7,244 bases of DNA, taken from positions 1-7,244 of the forward strand of contig MHQO01000005.1 in assembly GCA_001820675.1 (NCBI GenBank). Direction: 5' to 3'. The notes under the pieces are model-generated. The model worked only from the letters and a program-made list of their open reading frames with translations, was not told the DNA's origin and did no database searches. Of this stretch, positions 1 to 5,964 are shown piece after piece. The first letter of the stretch is position 1. Each line of letters opens with the position of its first letter. The translations under genes were made by a program, and so were the position numbers. This stretch comes from Candidatus Sungbacteria bacterium RIFCSPLOWO2_01_FULL_47_10 (lineage in GTDB: Bacteria; Patescibacteriota; Minisyncoccia; Sungbacterales; GWA2-42-14).

Positions 1-2
1 AA

Positions 3-89
3 CTGGTCTATTCTGTTCTTGCATTAATTGGTATTAGCGCTCTTGCATTTATAGCAGATATGCTTGTATGTATTTGGGAAGATTTTTAA
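3..89 (+). CDS. C-terminal end of a membrane protein (partial)
   Basis: Only the last 28 codons are inside the window, ending at TAA 87-89. The visible peptide starts LVYSVLALIGISALAFIADM and ends in CIWEDF. It is one strongly hydrophobic stretch of about 20 residues followed by a short tail, so it reads as a final transmembrane helix. A single C-terminal helix of this kind is compatible with SecE, the small preprotein translocase subunit, but nothing here is diagnostic and other small membrane proteins fit equally well. The other two forward frames are closed early, and a good terminator follows directly, which supports this being a real gene end. The function is unassigned. Confidence 0.55.
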   Translation: MVYSVLALIGISALAFIADMLVCIWEDF

Positions 90-90
90 C

Positions 91-120
91 GGAGTTTTTA
101 TTAAACTCCTTTTTGTTTTT
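91..120 (+). terminator. Rho-independent terminator of the upstream + gene
   Basis: GGAGTTT (91-97) pairs perfectly with AAACTCC (103-109) around a 5-base loop, followed by TTTTT-G-TTTTT (110-120). It starts two bases after the stop codon of the partial gene. The uvrC stop codon (103-101 on -) lies inside the hairpin, so the two genes converge with essentially no spacer. On the - strand the hairpin is not followed by a T run, so it probably acts mainly in the + direction. Confidence 0.75.
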
Positions 121-1510
121 TAAAAAACATTTCCCGTCGTTTATGGTGATACCTTTTAGCAAACCGATGCGATTCGTCGCGGATTCTTTGAAACAAATGT
201 AATATTTCTTGCAGTTGTTTTTTAAGTTGTATTGGCAATCTTCTATTTTTAATATACAGCTCCTCCTCTCTTTTTGCCAGTGCCATAATAATGGGAATTT
301 TGAATTTTGAATTTTGAATTTTGAATTGTTTGTTTGAAAATTGAAAATTGGAAATTGAAAATTGTCGTATTGCGTTGAGTACTGCATTAAATTGTTGTTT
401 CCCTCCATCTACAATGATTAAATCAGGGCATTGCCATTCGAGGTGGGCAAGACGACGCAATACAACTTCGTGTATCATATCAACGTCGCTTATTTTGTGT
501 ACCGTCTTAATTCTAAATTTCCGGTACTGGTTTTTGTCGGGCCGATAGCCGCCGTGTGTATTTCTCGTAAATACGACCATTGATCCGACCGCATCGGTGC
601 CGGAGATATTCGAGATATCGTATCCTTCGATCCGCCGTATTTCGCGTTTTGTTGCGAGGAGATTTTGCAATTCTCGTTCCGTGTGTTCATCCGCTGGCAG
701 CACATGTGTTTTAAGCGGCTGGCACAACACAAACCGATGCGCAAATATGGATTCAAGCCCTTCAACTTGATCTCTCAACACCGCCGCATTTTCGTACTCT
801 TGTTTTTTCGCCGCCCCACGCATTTCTTTTTTCAATCTTCGCAGTAATGCGTTCGTTTTTCCGTTAAGCACAGTTTCAATATTGTGAATATTTTTTAGGT
901 ATTCCTTCTGTTGTTTGCGTCTTTGTGTTTTCCCATAGTTATCATAACAACAATATCCCACGCATCTTCCAATCTCCGTATTCAAACACGGCCGCTTGTG
1001 TGTTTCCTTGCAGGTGCAATAGGGAAAGATGCGTCGCAGGAGCCGGAGGGTTATTTTCAGCGCTCCGCCATCGGTAAATGGTCCAATATAACGCGAGGGT
1101 GGATGGTGGAAGGCGGAGGATGGTTTTTTTCTACTTTCCACATTCGACAGACCACGTTCTGCATACGGCTGATGCGTCAAAAATATTCTCGGAAATTTCT
1201 CATCGGTAATACCTGCGTAAAAATAATTCTTATCATCTCTCATCAAAACATTGTATTTCGGCAGATGCTTTTTGATTAGCTCTGCTTCTCTGATGAGCGC
1301 TGCAATTTCCGACTCGGCCTCGACGATTTCAAGTTTTTTTGCTTCAACGAGCAATTTTTGCAATCGCGGGCTTTTGGGAGAGCGCGAGAAATAAAAAACC
1401 AGCCGGTTTTTGAGATTTCCGGCCTTGCCGACATAGAGCGGGGTTCCGTCTGTCTTTTTAAAGATATACACTCCGGCGCTTGTTGGTATGTGTTTTGGTT
1501 TTTTCACCAT
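101..1510 (-). CDS. uvrC: UvrABC excinuclease subunit C, short form without HhH domain
   Basis: UvrC makes both incisions around a lesion after UvrA/UvrB loading, in the cytoplasm. Domains of the 469-residue product, in order: an N-terminal GIY-YIG nuclease (GVY at 13-15, LYVGKAGNLKNR at 25-36 with Tyr26 and Arg36, catalytic-type Glu75 before LIK); a four-cysteine region (CTC...RPCL...C..YC) matching the family's Fe-S ligand cluster; a UVR helix pair that contacts UvrB (EYENAAVLRDQVEGL); and the RNase H-like nuclease with GYDISN, SDVDM, IIVDGGKQQ and RDESHRFA, which supply the Asp/Asp/Asp/His set. The protein stops about 16 residues after that His, so the tandem helix-hairpin-helix domain of the usual ~600-residue UvrC is absent. 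Two low-complexity inserts interrupt it: one before RYIGPF and one before MALAKREEE. ATG 1510 is chosen because the GIY-YIG fold begins there. The frame stays open for 62 more codons, but those residues look like translated intergenic DNA and overlap uvrA. No clear Shine-Dalgarno sequence is visible. Confidence 0.95.
   Translation of the reverse strand: MVKKPKHIPTSAGVYIFKKTDGTPLYVGKAGNLKNRLVFYFSRSPKSPRLQKLLVEAKKLEIVEAESEIAALIREAELIKKHLPKYNVLMRDDKNYFYAGITDEKFPRIFLTHQPYAERGLSNVESRKKPSSAFHHPPSRYIGPFTDGGALKITLRLLRRIFPYCTCKETHKRPCLNTEIGRCVGYCCYDNYGKTQRRKQQKEYLKNIHNIETVLNGKTNALLRRLKKEMRGAAKKQEYENAAVLRDQVEGLESIFAHRFVLCQPLKTHVLPADEHTERELQNLLATKREIRRIEGYDISNISGTDAVGSMVVFTRNTHGGYRPDKNQYRKFRIKTVHKISDVDMIHEVVLRRLAHLEWQCPDLIIVDGGKQQFNAVLNAIRQFSISNFQFSNKQFKIQNSKFKIPIIMALAKREEELYIKNRRLPIQLKKQLQEILHLFQRIRDESHRFAKRYHHKRREMFFKKQKGV
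296..364 (-). repeat. AT-rich heptamer repeat inserted in frame in uvrC
   Basis: On the + strand this is four tandem AATTTTG units (296-323), a TTTGTTT core (329-335), then four GAAAATT-type units (336-363, one variant). Read along uvrC it is [AATTTTC-like]x4, AAACAAA, [CAAAATT]x4. It encodes a Phe/Lys/Gln/Asn/Ser-rich stretch of about 22 residues (SNFQFSNKQFKIQNSKFK) between the VDGG nuclease motif and the MALAKREEE motif, where ordinary UvrC proteins have only a short loop. A related copy lies in uvrA at 3604-3658 in the same orientation relative to the gene. Confidence 0.85.
1097..1123 (+). repeat. G-rich tract in a probable uvrC insertion
   Basis: Eight GG-containing runs (GGG, then GG seven times) separated by 1-2 bases make a 27-base G-rich tract on +. 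The uvrC sense strand is correspondingly C-rich and encodes KPSSAFHHPPS. Together with the flanking AGTAGAAA-type stretch (to about 1160), this adds roughly 20 residues just before the conserved RYIGPF motif, where typical UvrC has only a short charged loop. The DNA could form a two-layer G-quadruplex on the non-coding strand. No second copy is visible in the window, so its status as a repeat-family member is inferred. Confidence 0.45.
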
Positions 1511-1554
1511 TATGCATATTTCATAGCATATTTCAACAGGCCGGAGAAGGGCAC

Positions 1555-1583
1555 TTGTATTCGGGAAATTTTTGGCGTATGAT
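1555..1583 (+). promoter_or_regulatory. Candidate sigma70-type promoter for uvrA
   Basis: TTGTAT (1555-1560), a 17-base spacer and TATGAT (1578-1583). The -10 box matches the consensus at 5 of 6 positions and the -35 box at 3 of 6. Transcription would begin near 1590, leaving a leader of about 90 bases that contains the palindromes and the dispersed repeat. It is the best-spaced pair I found in the divergent intergenic region, but it was identified by eye only. Confidence 0.4.
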
Positions 1584-1604
1584 GATACTTTATCGCGAAT
1601 CAAA

Positions 1605-1623
1605 CACAAATTTGTGCACAAAT
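1605..1623. promoter_or_regulatory. Two overlapping perfect palindromes upstream of uvrA
   Basis: CACAAATTTGTG (1605-1616) and ATTTGTGCACAAAT (1610-1623) are both perfect palindromes and share half their bases. They lie 20-30 bases downstream of the candidate uvrA -10 box, a position where a bound repressor would block transcription. They also share the ATTTGTG word with the repeat that follows (1645, 1654, 1666), so they may simply be part of that repeat. An operator role is inference. Confidence 0.4.
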
Positions 1624-1644
1624 CTTTACGAATCATGAATGTAT

Positions 1645-1684
1645 ATTTGTGATATTCGTGGCAAAATTTGTGCAGATTAGGGAT
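1645..1684 (+). repeat. Dispersed ATTYGTG repeat overlapping the uvrA start
   Basis: ATTTGTG at 1645 and 1666 and ATTCGTG at 1654 are followed by GATTAGGGAT (1675-1684), whose last two bases are the first two of the uvrA ATG. The same plan occurs at 2464-2495 inside uvrA: two ATTCG-G words 12 bases apart, then the identical GATTAGGGAT. By my count 23 of 32 aligned columns agree. The element therefore supplies the translation start region of uvrA. Confidence 0.7.
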
Positions 1685-4600
1685 GACAGACTTCATAAAA
1701 ATCCAGGGGGCGCGCGTTCACAATTTGAAAAATATTGATGTGAACATTCCCAAGAATAAACTGGTCGTCATCACTGGTCTTTCGGGGTCAGGAAAATCAT
1801 CTCTCGCGTTCGATACGATTTATGCCGAAGCGGAACGAAGATTTGTGGAATCGCTTTCAAGTTATGCCCGTCAGTTTTTGGGGGTGCAGGATAAGCCGGA
1901 TGTCGAAAAGATGGAAGGTTTGAGCCCGGCCATTTCCATTGATCAAAAGTCGGTATCGCGAAATCCGCGTTCAACTGTCGGCACCATCACGGAGATTTAT
2001 GATTATCTCCGTATTTTATTTGCGCGGGCAGGAAGCCCGTTTTGTCCGAATTGCGGAAAGTCGGTCGGCAAGCAGACGGTGGATCAGGTCGTGGACAGGA
2101 TTTGCGGCCTAAAAAAGGGGGGGGAAATACTGATTCTTGCCCCGATCGTTTCCGGAAAGAAAGGAGAGCACCGCTCGATTCTCGAGGAAGTCGAACGGGG
2201 CGGTTTTTTGCGGGTGCGGCTTGATGGAGAACTGTTAACTGTTGCGAGCGCGAAAGATGCCGTTTTGGACAAAAAGAAAAAACACTCCCTCGAAGTCTTG
2301 GTGGACCGGTTTTTGCTCGCGGCGGATATTGACCGGTCGCGTATCGCCGATTCAGTCGAGACGGCGCTGAAAGTGGGGAAAGGCATTATGATAGTGAATC
2401 TTGCGAATCAATCACAAATGCCTTCGCGAATAATCTCTAATTCAAATGATGAAGTTCGGGATGATTCGAGAGAAGATTCGAGACTGATTAGGGATACGAT
2501 CTTTTCCGAAAAATTTTCCTGCATCGAATGCGGAATAGACTTGCCCGACATAGAACCGCGCATATTTTCGTTTAATAGCCCCTATGGAGCATGCTCCGAG
2601 TGCACGGGGCTCGGATCGAATCTTGAAGTCGACCCGGAACTTGTATTGCCGAACACGCGTCTGACTCTTGCGGAGGGCGCGATTCGTCCTTGGGCGTCCG
2701 CTTCGCACCGGGTGGGGAGACAGTCGTGGTATTGGTGGCTTTTGACCGATTTAGCCGAACGCCATGGCTTTTCATTGAATACGCCGGTAAAAGAATTGCC
2801 GCAAAAGGTTCTGGACATTATTTTATATGGTGAAAAAAACTATCGAGGTTCAACCTCGATAGCTGAAACCTCGATAGCTGAGGATGGGCATGAGGGCGCG
2901 TTTGAGGGGGTTATTCCGAATTTAAAGCGAAGATGGAAGGAAACCGATTCGGAATTCACGCGTTCGGAAATAGAAAAGTACATGATCATTAAAAAATGCC
3001 CGTCCTGCGGAGGGAAAAGGCTTAAGCGGGAATCTCTTGCCGTAAAAATTCTCGGAAAGAGCATTGCCGATGTTGCGGACTTTTCCATTGCGGATGCGCG
3101 GCTTTTTTTTACGGACGAGTTTGGAAAGCGCATCAAAGGATCAAAGCGGCTTTTACAGGTTGCCGGCCCTTTATCGAAAGAAATCCTCAAGCGGCTTGAT
3201 TTTTTGATGGATGTCGGGCTGGAATATTTGACGATCAATCGTGAGTCCACATCTCTTTCAGGCGGGGAGGCCCAAAGAATACGCCTTGCCACGCAAATCG
3301 GTTCCCAGCTTACCGGAATTCTTTATATTCTTGATGAGCCCTCCATCGGGCTTCATCAACGGGACCAAGCGCGTCTGATTAAAACGCTTAAAGACCTGCG
3401 TGACTTGGGAAATACGGTCATTGTGGTCGAACACGACGCGCAGACCATCCGCGAATCCGATTGGGTGGTCGATTTGGGGCCCGGGGCGGGAAAACACGGC
3501 GGAGAAGTGATATTTGAGGGTAAGCCCGGTGAACTTTATAAATCAAAAACGTTAACAGGAGAATATCTCTCTGGCAAAAGGAAAATTGATATTCGTCCTC
3601 AAAAAATTCCAATTTCCAAATCCCAAATTCCAAACAAATCTCAAAATTCAGATTCAAAGTCGAAAGAAAAAACCAAGCCGCTAAACCCCCAAGAAACCAA
3701 GCATCTCATTATCAAGGGTGCAAAAGAACATAACCTAAAAAACATTGACGTACGAATTCCTCTTGGAAAGTTTGTCGCAGTTTCGGGTGTTTCGGGCTCC
3801 GGCAAATCGTCCCTCGTAAACGATATTCTTGCAAAATCCCTCCTTGCGAAATTTTATGACGCGCATGTATATCCCGGGGAACATACAAAAATTTTAGGAA
3901 CGGAACATCTTGATAAAGTGGTTGTCGTTGATCAATCGCCCATCGGACGGACCCCCCGTTCGAATCCGGCGACATATACGGGCGTGTTTTCGCACATCCG
4001 GAACTTGTTCGCGGCCCTACCCGAATCCCGCGCCAGAGGGTTTGAGCCGGGACGATTCAGTTTTAACGTAAAAGGCGGGCGATGCGAGGTGTGCGAAGGA
4101 CAGGGCGTTAAAAAAATTGAGATGTTTTTTCTCCCTGATGTCTATGTCGAATGCGAGGAATGCAGGGGCAGGCGGTACAATCGCGAGTCGCTTTCGATTG
4201 AATATGGAGGGCGGAACATTGCGCAAATTCTCAACGTAACCATTGAAGAAGCGTTTGCGATTTTTAAGAATGTTCCGGCGATTATCCGGCCATTGAAGGT
4301 TCTCTGTGACGTCGGCCTTGGCTATATGCGCCTGGGACAGGCGGCAACAACGCTTTCCGGAGGGGAGGCACAGCGGATCAAGCTTGCCGCCGAACTTTCC
4401 CGAAAAGATACCGGCAAGACGCTATACATATTAGACGAACCGACAACGGGTCTTCATTTTGACGACATTCGGAAATTGCTTTTAATTTTGCGAGCACTCG
4501 TTGACAAAGGAAACAGTGTTTTGGTGATTGAACACAATATTGACGTTTTACAAAACGCCGATTGGATTATCGACCTCGGCCCCGAGGGGGGTGAAGGGGG

Positions 4601-4688
4601 AGGGGTGGTGGTTGCCGAAGGAACACCGGAAGATGTTGCAAAAGCAAAAAAATCATACACGGGGCAGTGGCTTACTGATAATTTTTAA
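1683..4688 (+). CDS. uvrA: UvrABC excinuclease subunit A (damage-recognition ATPase)
   Basis: UvrA dimers find bulky DNA lesions, load UvrB and are released by ATP turnover. The 1001-residue protein has two ABC ATPase halves. Half I has Walker [10 protein letters not shown] (32-40), a UvrB-binding stretch beginning [11 protein letters not shown], a zinc module CIEC...CSEC (about 280-306), a CPSC zinc motif near 440, signature [12 protein letters not shown] (about 525) and Walker [14 protein letters not shown]. Half II has GVSGSGKSS (about 701), zinc module CEVC...CEEC (about 800-826), signature [12 protein letters not shown] (about 890) and [10 protein letters not shown]. Everything essential is present. 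ATG 1683 matches the usual family N-terminus (M-x-F-I-K-I-x-G-A-R-x-H-N-L); TTG 1668 in the same frame would add five residues. AGGG touches the ATG directly, too close for a normal Shine-Dalgarno sequence. The length exceeds the common ~940-960 because of repeat-derived inserts at about 246-271, 386-400 and 640-660, all at places that usually vary. It is divergent from uvrC. Confidence 0.97.
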   Translation: MTDFIKIQGARVHNLKNIDVNIPKNKLVVITGLSGSGKSSLAFDTIYAEAERRFVESLSSYARQFLGVQDKPDVEKMEGLSPAISIDQKSVSRNPRSTVGTITEIYDYLRILFARAGSPFCPNCGKSVGKQTVDQVVDRICGLKKGGEILILAPIVSGKKGEHRSILEEVERGGFLRVRLDGELLTVASAKDAVLDKKKKHSLEVLVDRFLLAADIDRSRIADSVETALKVGKGIMIVNLANQSQMPSRIISNSNDEVRDDSREDSRLIRDTIFSEKFSCIECGIDLPDIEPRIFSFNSPYGACSECTGLGSNLEVDPELVLPNTRLTLAEGAIRPWASASHRVGRQSWYWWLLTDLAERHGFSLNTPVKELPQKVLDIILYGEKNYRGSTSIAETSIAEDGHEGAFEGVIPNLKRRWKETDSEFTRSEIEKYMIIKKCPSCGGKRLKRESLAVKILGKSIADVADFSIADARLFFTDEFGKRIKGSKRLLQVAGPLSKEILKRLDFLMDVGLEYLTINRESTSLSGGEAQRIRLATQIGSQLTGILYILDEPSIGLHQRDQARLIKTLKDLRDLGNTVIVVEHDAQTIRESDWVVDLGPGAGKHGGEVIFEGKPGELYKSKTLTGEYLSGKRKIDIRPQKIPISKSQIPNKSQNSDSKSKEKTKPLNPQETKHLIIKGAKEHNLKNIDVRIPLGKFVAVSGVSGSGKSSLVNDILAKSLLAKFYDAHVYPGEHTKILGTEHLDKVVVVDQSPIGRTPRSNPATYTGVFSHIRNLFAALPESRARGFEPGRFSFNVKGGRCEVCEGQGVKKIEMFFLPDVYVECEECRGRRYNRESLSIEYGGRNIAQILNVTIEEAFAIFKNVPAIIRPLKVLCDVGLGYMRLGQAATTLSGGEAQRIKLAAELSRKDTGKTLYILDEPTTGLHFDDIRKLLLILRALVDKGNSVLVIEHNIDVLQNADWIIDLGPEGGEGGGVVVAEGTPEDVAKAKKSYTGQWLTDNF
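2464..2495 (+). repeat. Second copy of the ATTCG/GATTAGGGAT repeat, in frame in uvrA
   Basis: ATTCGAG at 2464 and 2476, then GATTAGGGAT at 2486-2495. This is the same word spacing and the same 10-base end as the copy at the uvrA start. Similar sequence extends left to about 2420. It encodes an Asp/Arg/Ser-rich insert of about 25 residues ([20 protein letters not shown]) between the VETAL...GIMIV strand and the FSEKFSC motif, where normal UvrA has a few residues. Confidence 0.7.
2840..2881 (+). repeat. Palindrome plus 15-bp tandem repeat, in frame in uvrA
   Basis: CTATCGAGGTT (2840-2850) and AACCTCGATAG (2852-2862) are perfect 11-base inverted arms with a one-base spacer. AACCTCGATAGCTGA then occurs twice in tandem without a mismatch (2852-2866, 2867-2881). 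Because the unit is 15 bases, it encodes an exact peptide repeat, [10 protein letters not shown]. It lies just before [18 protein letters not shown], replacing the variable loop normally found there. Confidence 0.9.
3604..3658 (+). repeat. Copy of the uvrC AT-rich repeat in the uvrA linker
   Basis: Units of the AATTTCC/AAATTCC type come first (3605-3631), then AAACAAA (3632-3638), then TCAAAATTC and GATTCAAAG. This is the same order as the uvrC copy read in its sense direction, but the units are more degenerate. It encodes a Lys/Ser/Gln/Asn-rich segment ([18 protein letters not shown]) in the linker between the two ATPase halves, just before [14 protein letters not shown]. Confidence 0.75.
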
Positions 4689-4695
4689 TCGCCCA

Positions 4696-4723
4696 TTGTT
4701 TTTTCTTTTAAAAGGAATAGAAT
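4696..4723 (+). promoter_or_regulatory. Candidate promoter for the zinc-finger miniprotein
   Basis: TTGTTT (4696-4701), a 16-base spacer and TAGAAT (4718-4723; 5 of 6 to the -10 consensus). Transcription would begin near 4730, about 33 bases before the start codon. The region is AT-rich, so a chance match is possible, and read-through from uvrA is the alternative: no strong terminator separates the genes, only a weak AAAAGG/CCTTTT stem with a long loop at 4710-4738. Confidence 0.3.
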
Positions 4724-4762
4724 GCAAGCAGACCTTTTGATATTTTTTATGAAGGAATAACA

Positions 4763-4867
4763 ATGGAAGAGCAGAAAATCTGTGCGAAATGCGGTCAGCC
4801 GATTTTTCCGGCCACGCTCTATGCTCAAGACGAGCATGGCAGGCCGATCCATCTGCGGTGCCCGTAA
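4763..4867 (+). CDS. 34-residue LIM-like zinc-finger miniprotein
   Basis: I do not recognise this as a named family. The product begins MEEQKICAKCGQPI and has the pattern C7-x2-C10-x19-H30-x2-C33, ending at Pro34. This ligand spacing is that of the first zinc site of LIM domains (C-x2-C-x16-23-H-x2-C), and CxxCGxPI is also LIM-like, so it should fold around one zinc ion. The start is well supported: GAAGGA (4751-4756) lies six bases before the ATG. A strong terminator follows. The protein encoded at 5574-5864 has the same start-to-Cys distance and the same motif, which argues strongly that this tiny gene is real. It may be a stand-alone finger that binds protein or nucleic acid, but no function is shown. 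It follows uvrA by 74 bases on the same strand. Confidence 0.75.
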   Translation: MEEQKICAKCGQPIFPATLYAQDEHGRPIHLRCP

Positions 4868-4923
4868 TGAGCTCGGTACGGGTTTACGCTTCTTGCGGCA
4901 TCCAATGCTCGCAAAAATTTTTA

Positions 4924-4955
4924 AAAAAACCGTAATCTTTTGATTGCGGTTTTTT
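4924..4955. terminator. Bidirectional terminator between convergent genes
   Basis: CCGTAATC (4930-4937) pairs with GATTGCGG (4942-4949) around TTTT, with one T-G wobble. It is flanked by a run of A (4923-4929) and a run of T (4950-4955), so both strands have a hairpin plus U tract. It serves the miniprotein gene on + and the secreted-protein gene on -, which ends at 4971. Confidence 0.85.
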
Positions 4956-4970
4956 GTTGAAAATTGCTTA

Positions 4971-5402
4971 TTACTCCTCTTCAATCACAAGATATGGAAG
5001 GGGGTAACCCCTCCCGCTTTCTTTTTTATCGACGAAGTTCGATATATCGGCGCTGTGTTCTTCTTTGAATGACGGATTGTCATTTAGCACATCTCCCGCC
5101 GTATTAAATTGAAGTACCGTGAATATATGCGAGCCCTTGGAAAGCAAGATAATGCTCATTGATCCTCCTGCAATGGTGGGTTCTTCTTTTGCGGGCGCGG
5201 GCTTAAGAAATGCGGCCTTTTTTCCATCGACCAAAACAGCGATGAAGAACCGGGTCTTGTTTGCGAGTAAACATTGATATTCAATAATACCATTTGCATT
5301 TTTTCTTTGAAACGGATTGGCTTGGAGTGAAAATGCGCTAATGCCGAATACCGCAATGCATAAAAGGGCAAGCGCGGCATTCGAAACCGTCTTTCGTTTC
5401 AT
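4971..5402 (-). CDS. Secreted protein of unknown function
   Basis: The 143-residue product has a typical signal sequence: basic start MKRKTVSN, a hydrophobic core ALALLCIAVFGISAF (about 9-24), then a polar SLQANPF region where signal peptidase I could cut. The Cys in the core lacks a lipobox context. The mature part has alternating short hydrophobic and polar strands around phrases such as VLVDGKKAA, GSMSIILLSKGSHIFTVLQFN and AGDV. This resembles small Ig-like beta-sandwich domains of exported proteins (VDG... L..G.H.F.V), but the likeness is by eye only. The C-terminus is acidic (VIEEE). ATG 5402 is preceded on its strand by GGGAG about 12 bases away. It is divergent from the zinc-finger gene at 5574 and convergent with the miniprotein gene. 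I do not recognise a family. Confidence 0.75.
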   Translation of the reverse strand: MKRKTVSNAALALLCIAVFGISAFSLQANPFQRKNANGIIEYQCLLANKTRFFIAVLVDGKKAAFLKPAPAKEEPTIAGGSMSIILLSKGSHIFTVLQFNTAGDVLNDNPSFKEEHSADISNFVDKKESGRGYPLPYLVIEEE

Positions 5403-5573
5403 CAGTTTATGTTACTCCCGTGTTGGTTTTCAAGGACCACTCTTTCATTATATCAAAAAAGCTTCATTTGCAAAGCCGCACAGCATTCTTTTGGAGATGT
5501 TTATCATTGTTTTTTTCAAGCGCAGAGCTTACAATATCGAATGGTCCTTTCATTCAAGCAGGGAGATTTGCCA

Positions 5574-5864
5574 GTGGAAGACGGCAAGCAATGCAAAATA
5601 TGCGGAAAACCCATTGTGTTCGGGGAGATTTACGTTCGGGACCGGAAAAACGATCAGCCGAAACATGTGCAATGCGATCGTTTTGGAGAAATTAACATTG
5701 ATGTTCTGCCGCACATTCTCTTGGGGAGGTTTTATGGCGATTCGTCCCGGGAAAGTCGTAAGGCGGTTGCGGACGAATATGTACTCCTCCGTCCCTTCGT
5801 CGAAGCGTGTTATGGTGAAGGGTTTATATTGTTTATGGATAAAGAAATTTTAGATCCCCAATGA
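5574..5864 (+). CDS. 96-residue protein with N-terminal LIM-like zinc finger
   Basis: The N-terminus (GTG start) is MEDGKQCKICGKPI, with C7-x2-C10-x20-H31-x2-C34, the same design as the 34-residue protein at 4763: Cys7/Cys10 in register, then CGxPI, a Tyr at position 20, an Asp at 23 and HxxC. This is one LIM-like zinc site. About 60 further residues follow (DRFGEINIDVLPHILLGRF..., ending MDKEILDPQ), with mixed helix/strand character and no motif I recognise. GTG 5574 is chosen because AGGGAG (5560-5565) lies eight bases upstream and because it puts the cysteines in register with the paralogue. Upstream starts in the same frame (5541, 5409) have no ribosome site and would add unrelated residues. 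The gene stands alone between a divergent secreted protein and its own terminator. Its role is unknown; a zinc-dependent adaptor is possible. Confidence 0.8.
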   Translation: MEDGKQCKICGKPIVFGEIYVRDRKNDQPKHVQCDRFGEINIDVLPHILLGRFYGDSSRESRKAVADEYVLLRPFVEACYGEGFILFMDKEILDPQ

Positions 5865-5873
5865 CGATTTCCC

Positions 5874-5905
5874 AAAAAACCGTGGTACGCCGCGGTTTTA
5901 TTTAT
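5874..5905 (+). terminator. Rho-independent terminator after the 96-residue protein
   Basis: CCGTGG (5880-5885) pairs with CCGCGG (5890-5895) around a TACG tetraloop, with one T-G wobble. It is extended by A/T pairs (5876-5879 with 5896-5899) and followed by a T-rich tail. It lies about 10 bases after the stop codon. Confidence 0.8.
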
Positions 5906-5964
5906 ATGCGACATACGGGGCGAATCCATGACTCATCCGAAGCCGAAAGGTAAATCGATGTGTT

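Noticed and set aside
296..364. CRISPR array or microsatellite-only explanation for the heptamer repeats
   Set aside because: Units are 7 bases with no spacers, so it is not CRISPR. A simple microsatellite does not explain the related AAACAAA-centred copy in uvrA.
1509..1536. TTGAAA-N16-CATAAT on the - strand as the uvrC promoter
   Set aside because: Both boxes match well, but the -10 box overlaps the uvrC ATG, so transcription would start inside the coding region. It is probably a chance AT-rich match unless uvrC starts further downstream, which would cut into the GIY-YIG domain.
1511..1696. 62-residue N-terminal extension of UvrC
   Set aside because: The frame is open but the residues do not resemble any UvrC, the stretch covers the divergent promoter region and the uvrA start, and the GIY-YIG domain begins right after ATG 1510.
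2084..4660. Several - strand frames of 67-150 residues inside uvrA
   Set aside because: They lie opposite conserved UvrA domains and show only composition-driven Ser/Pro/Arg-rich sequence.
4867..4935. 22-codon frame MSSVRVYASCGIQC... overlapping the miniprotein stop (TAATG)
   Set aside because: It has two Cys and a stop/start overlap, but it runs into the terminator stem, lacks a CxxC pattern and is too short to judge.
5317..5853. 178-residue + frame across the secreted-protein start and the zinc-finger gene
   Set aside because: It conflicts with the well-supported GTG 5574 frame and the signal-peptide gene on the other strand; it has no domain and no ribosome site.
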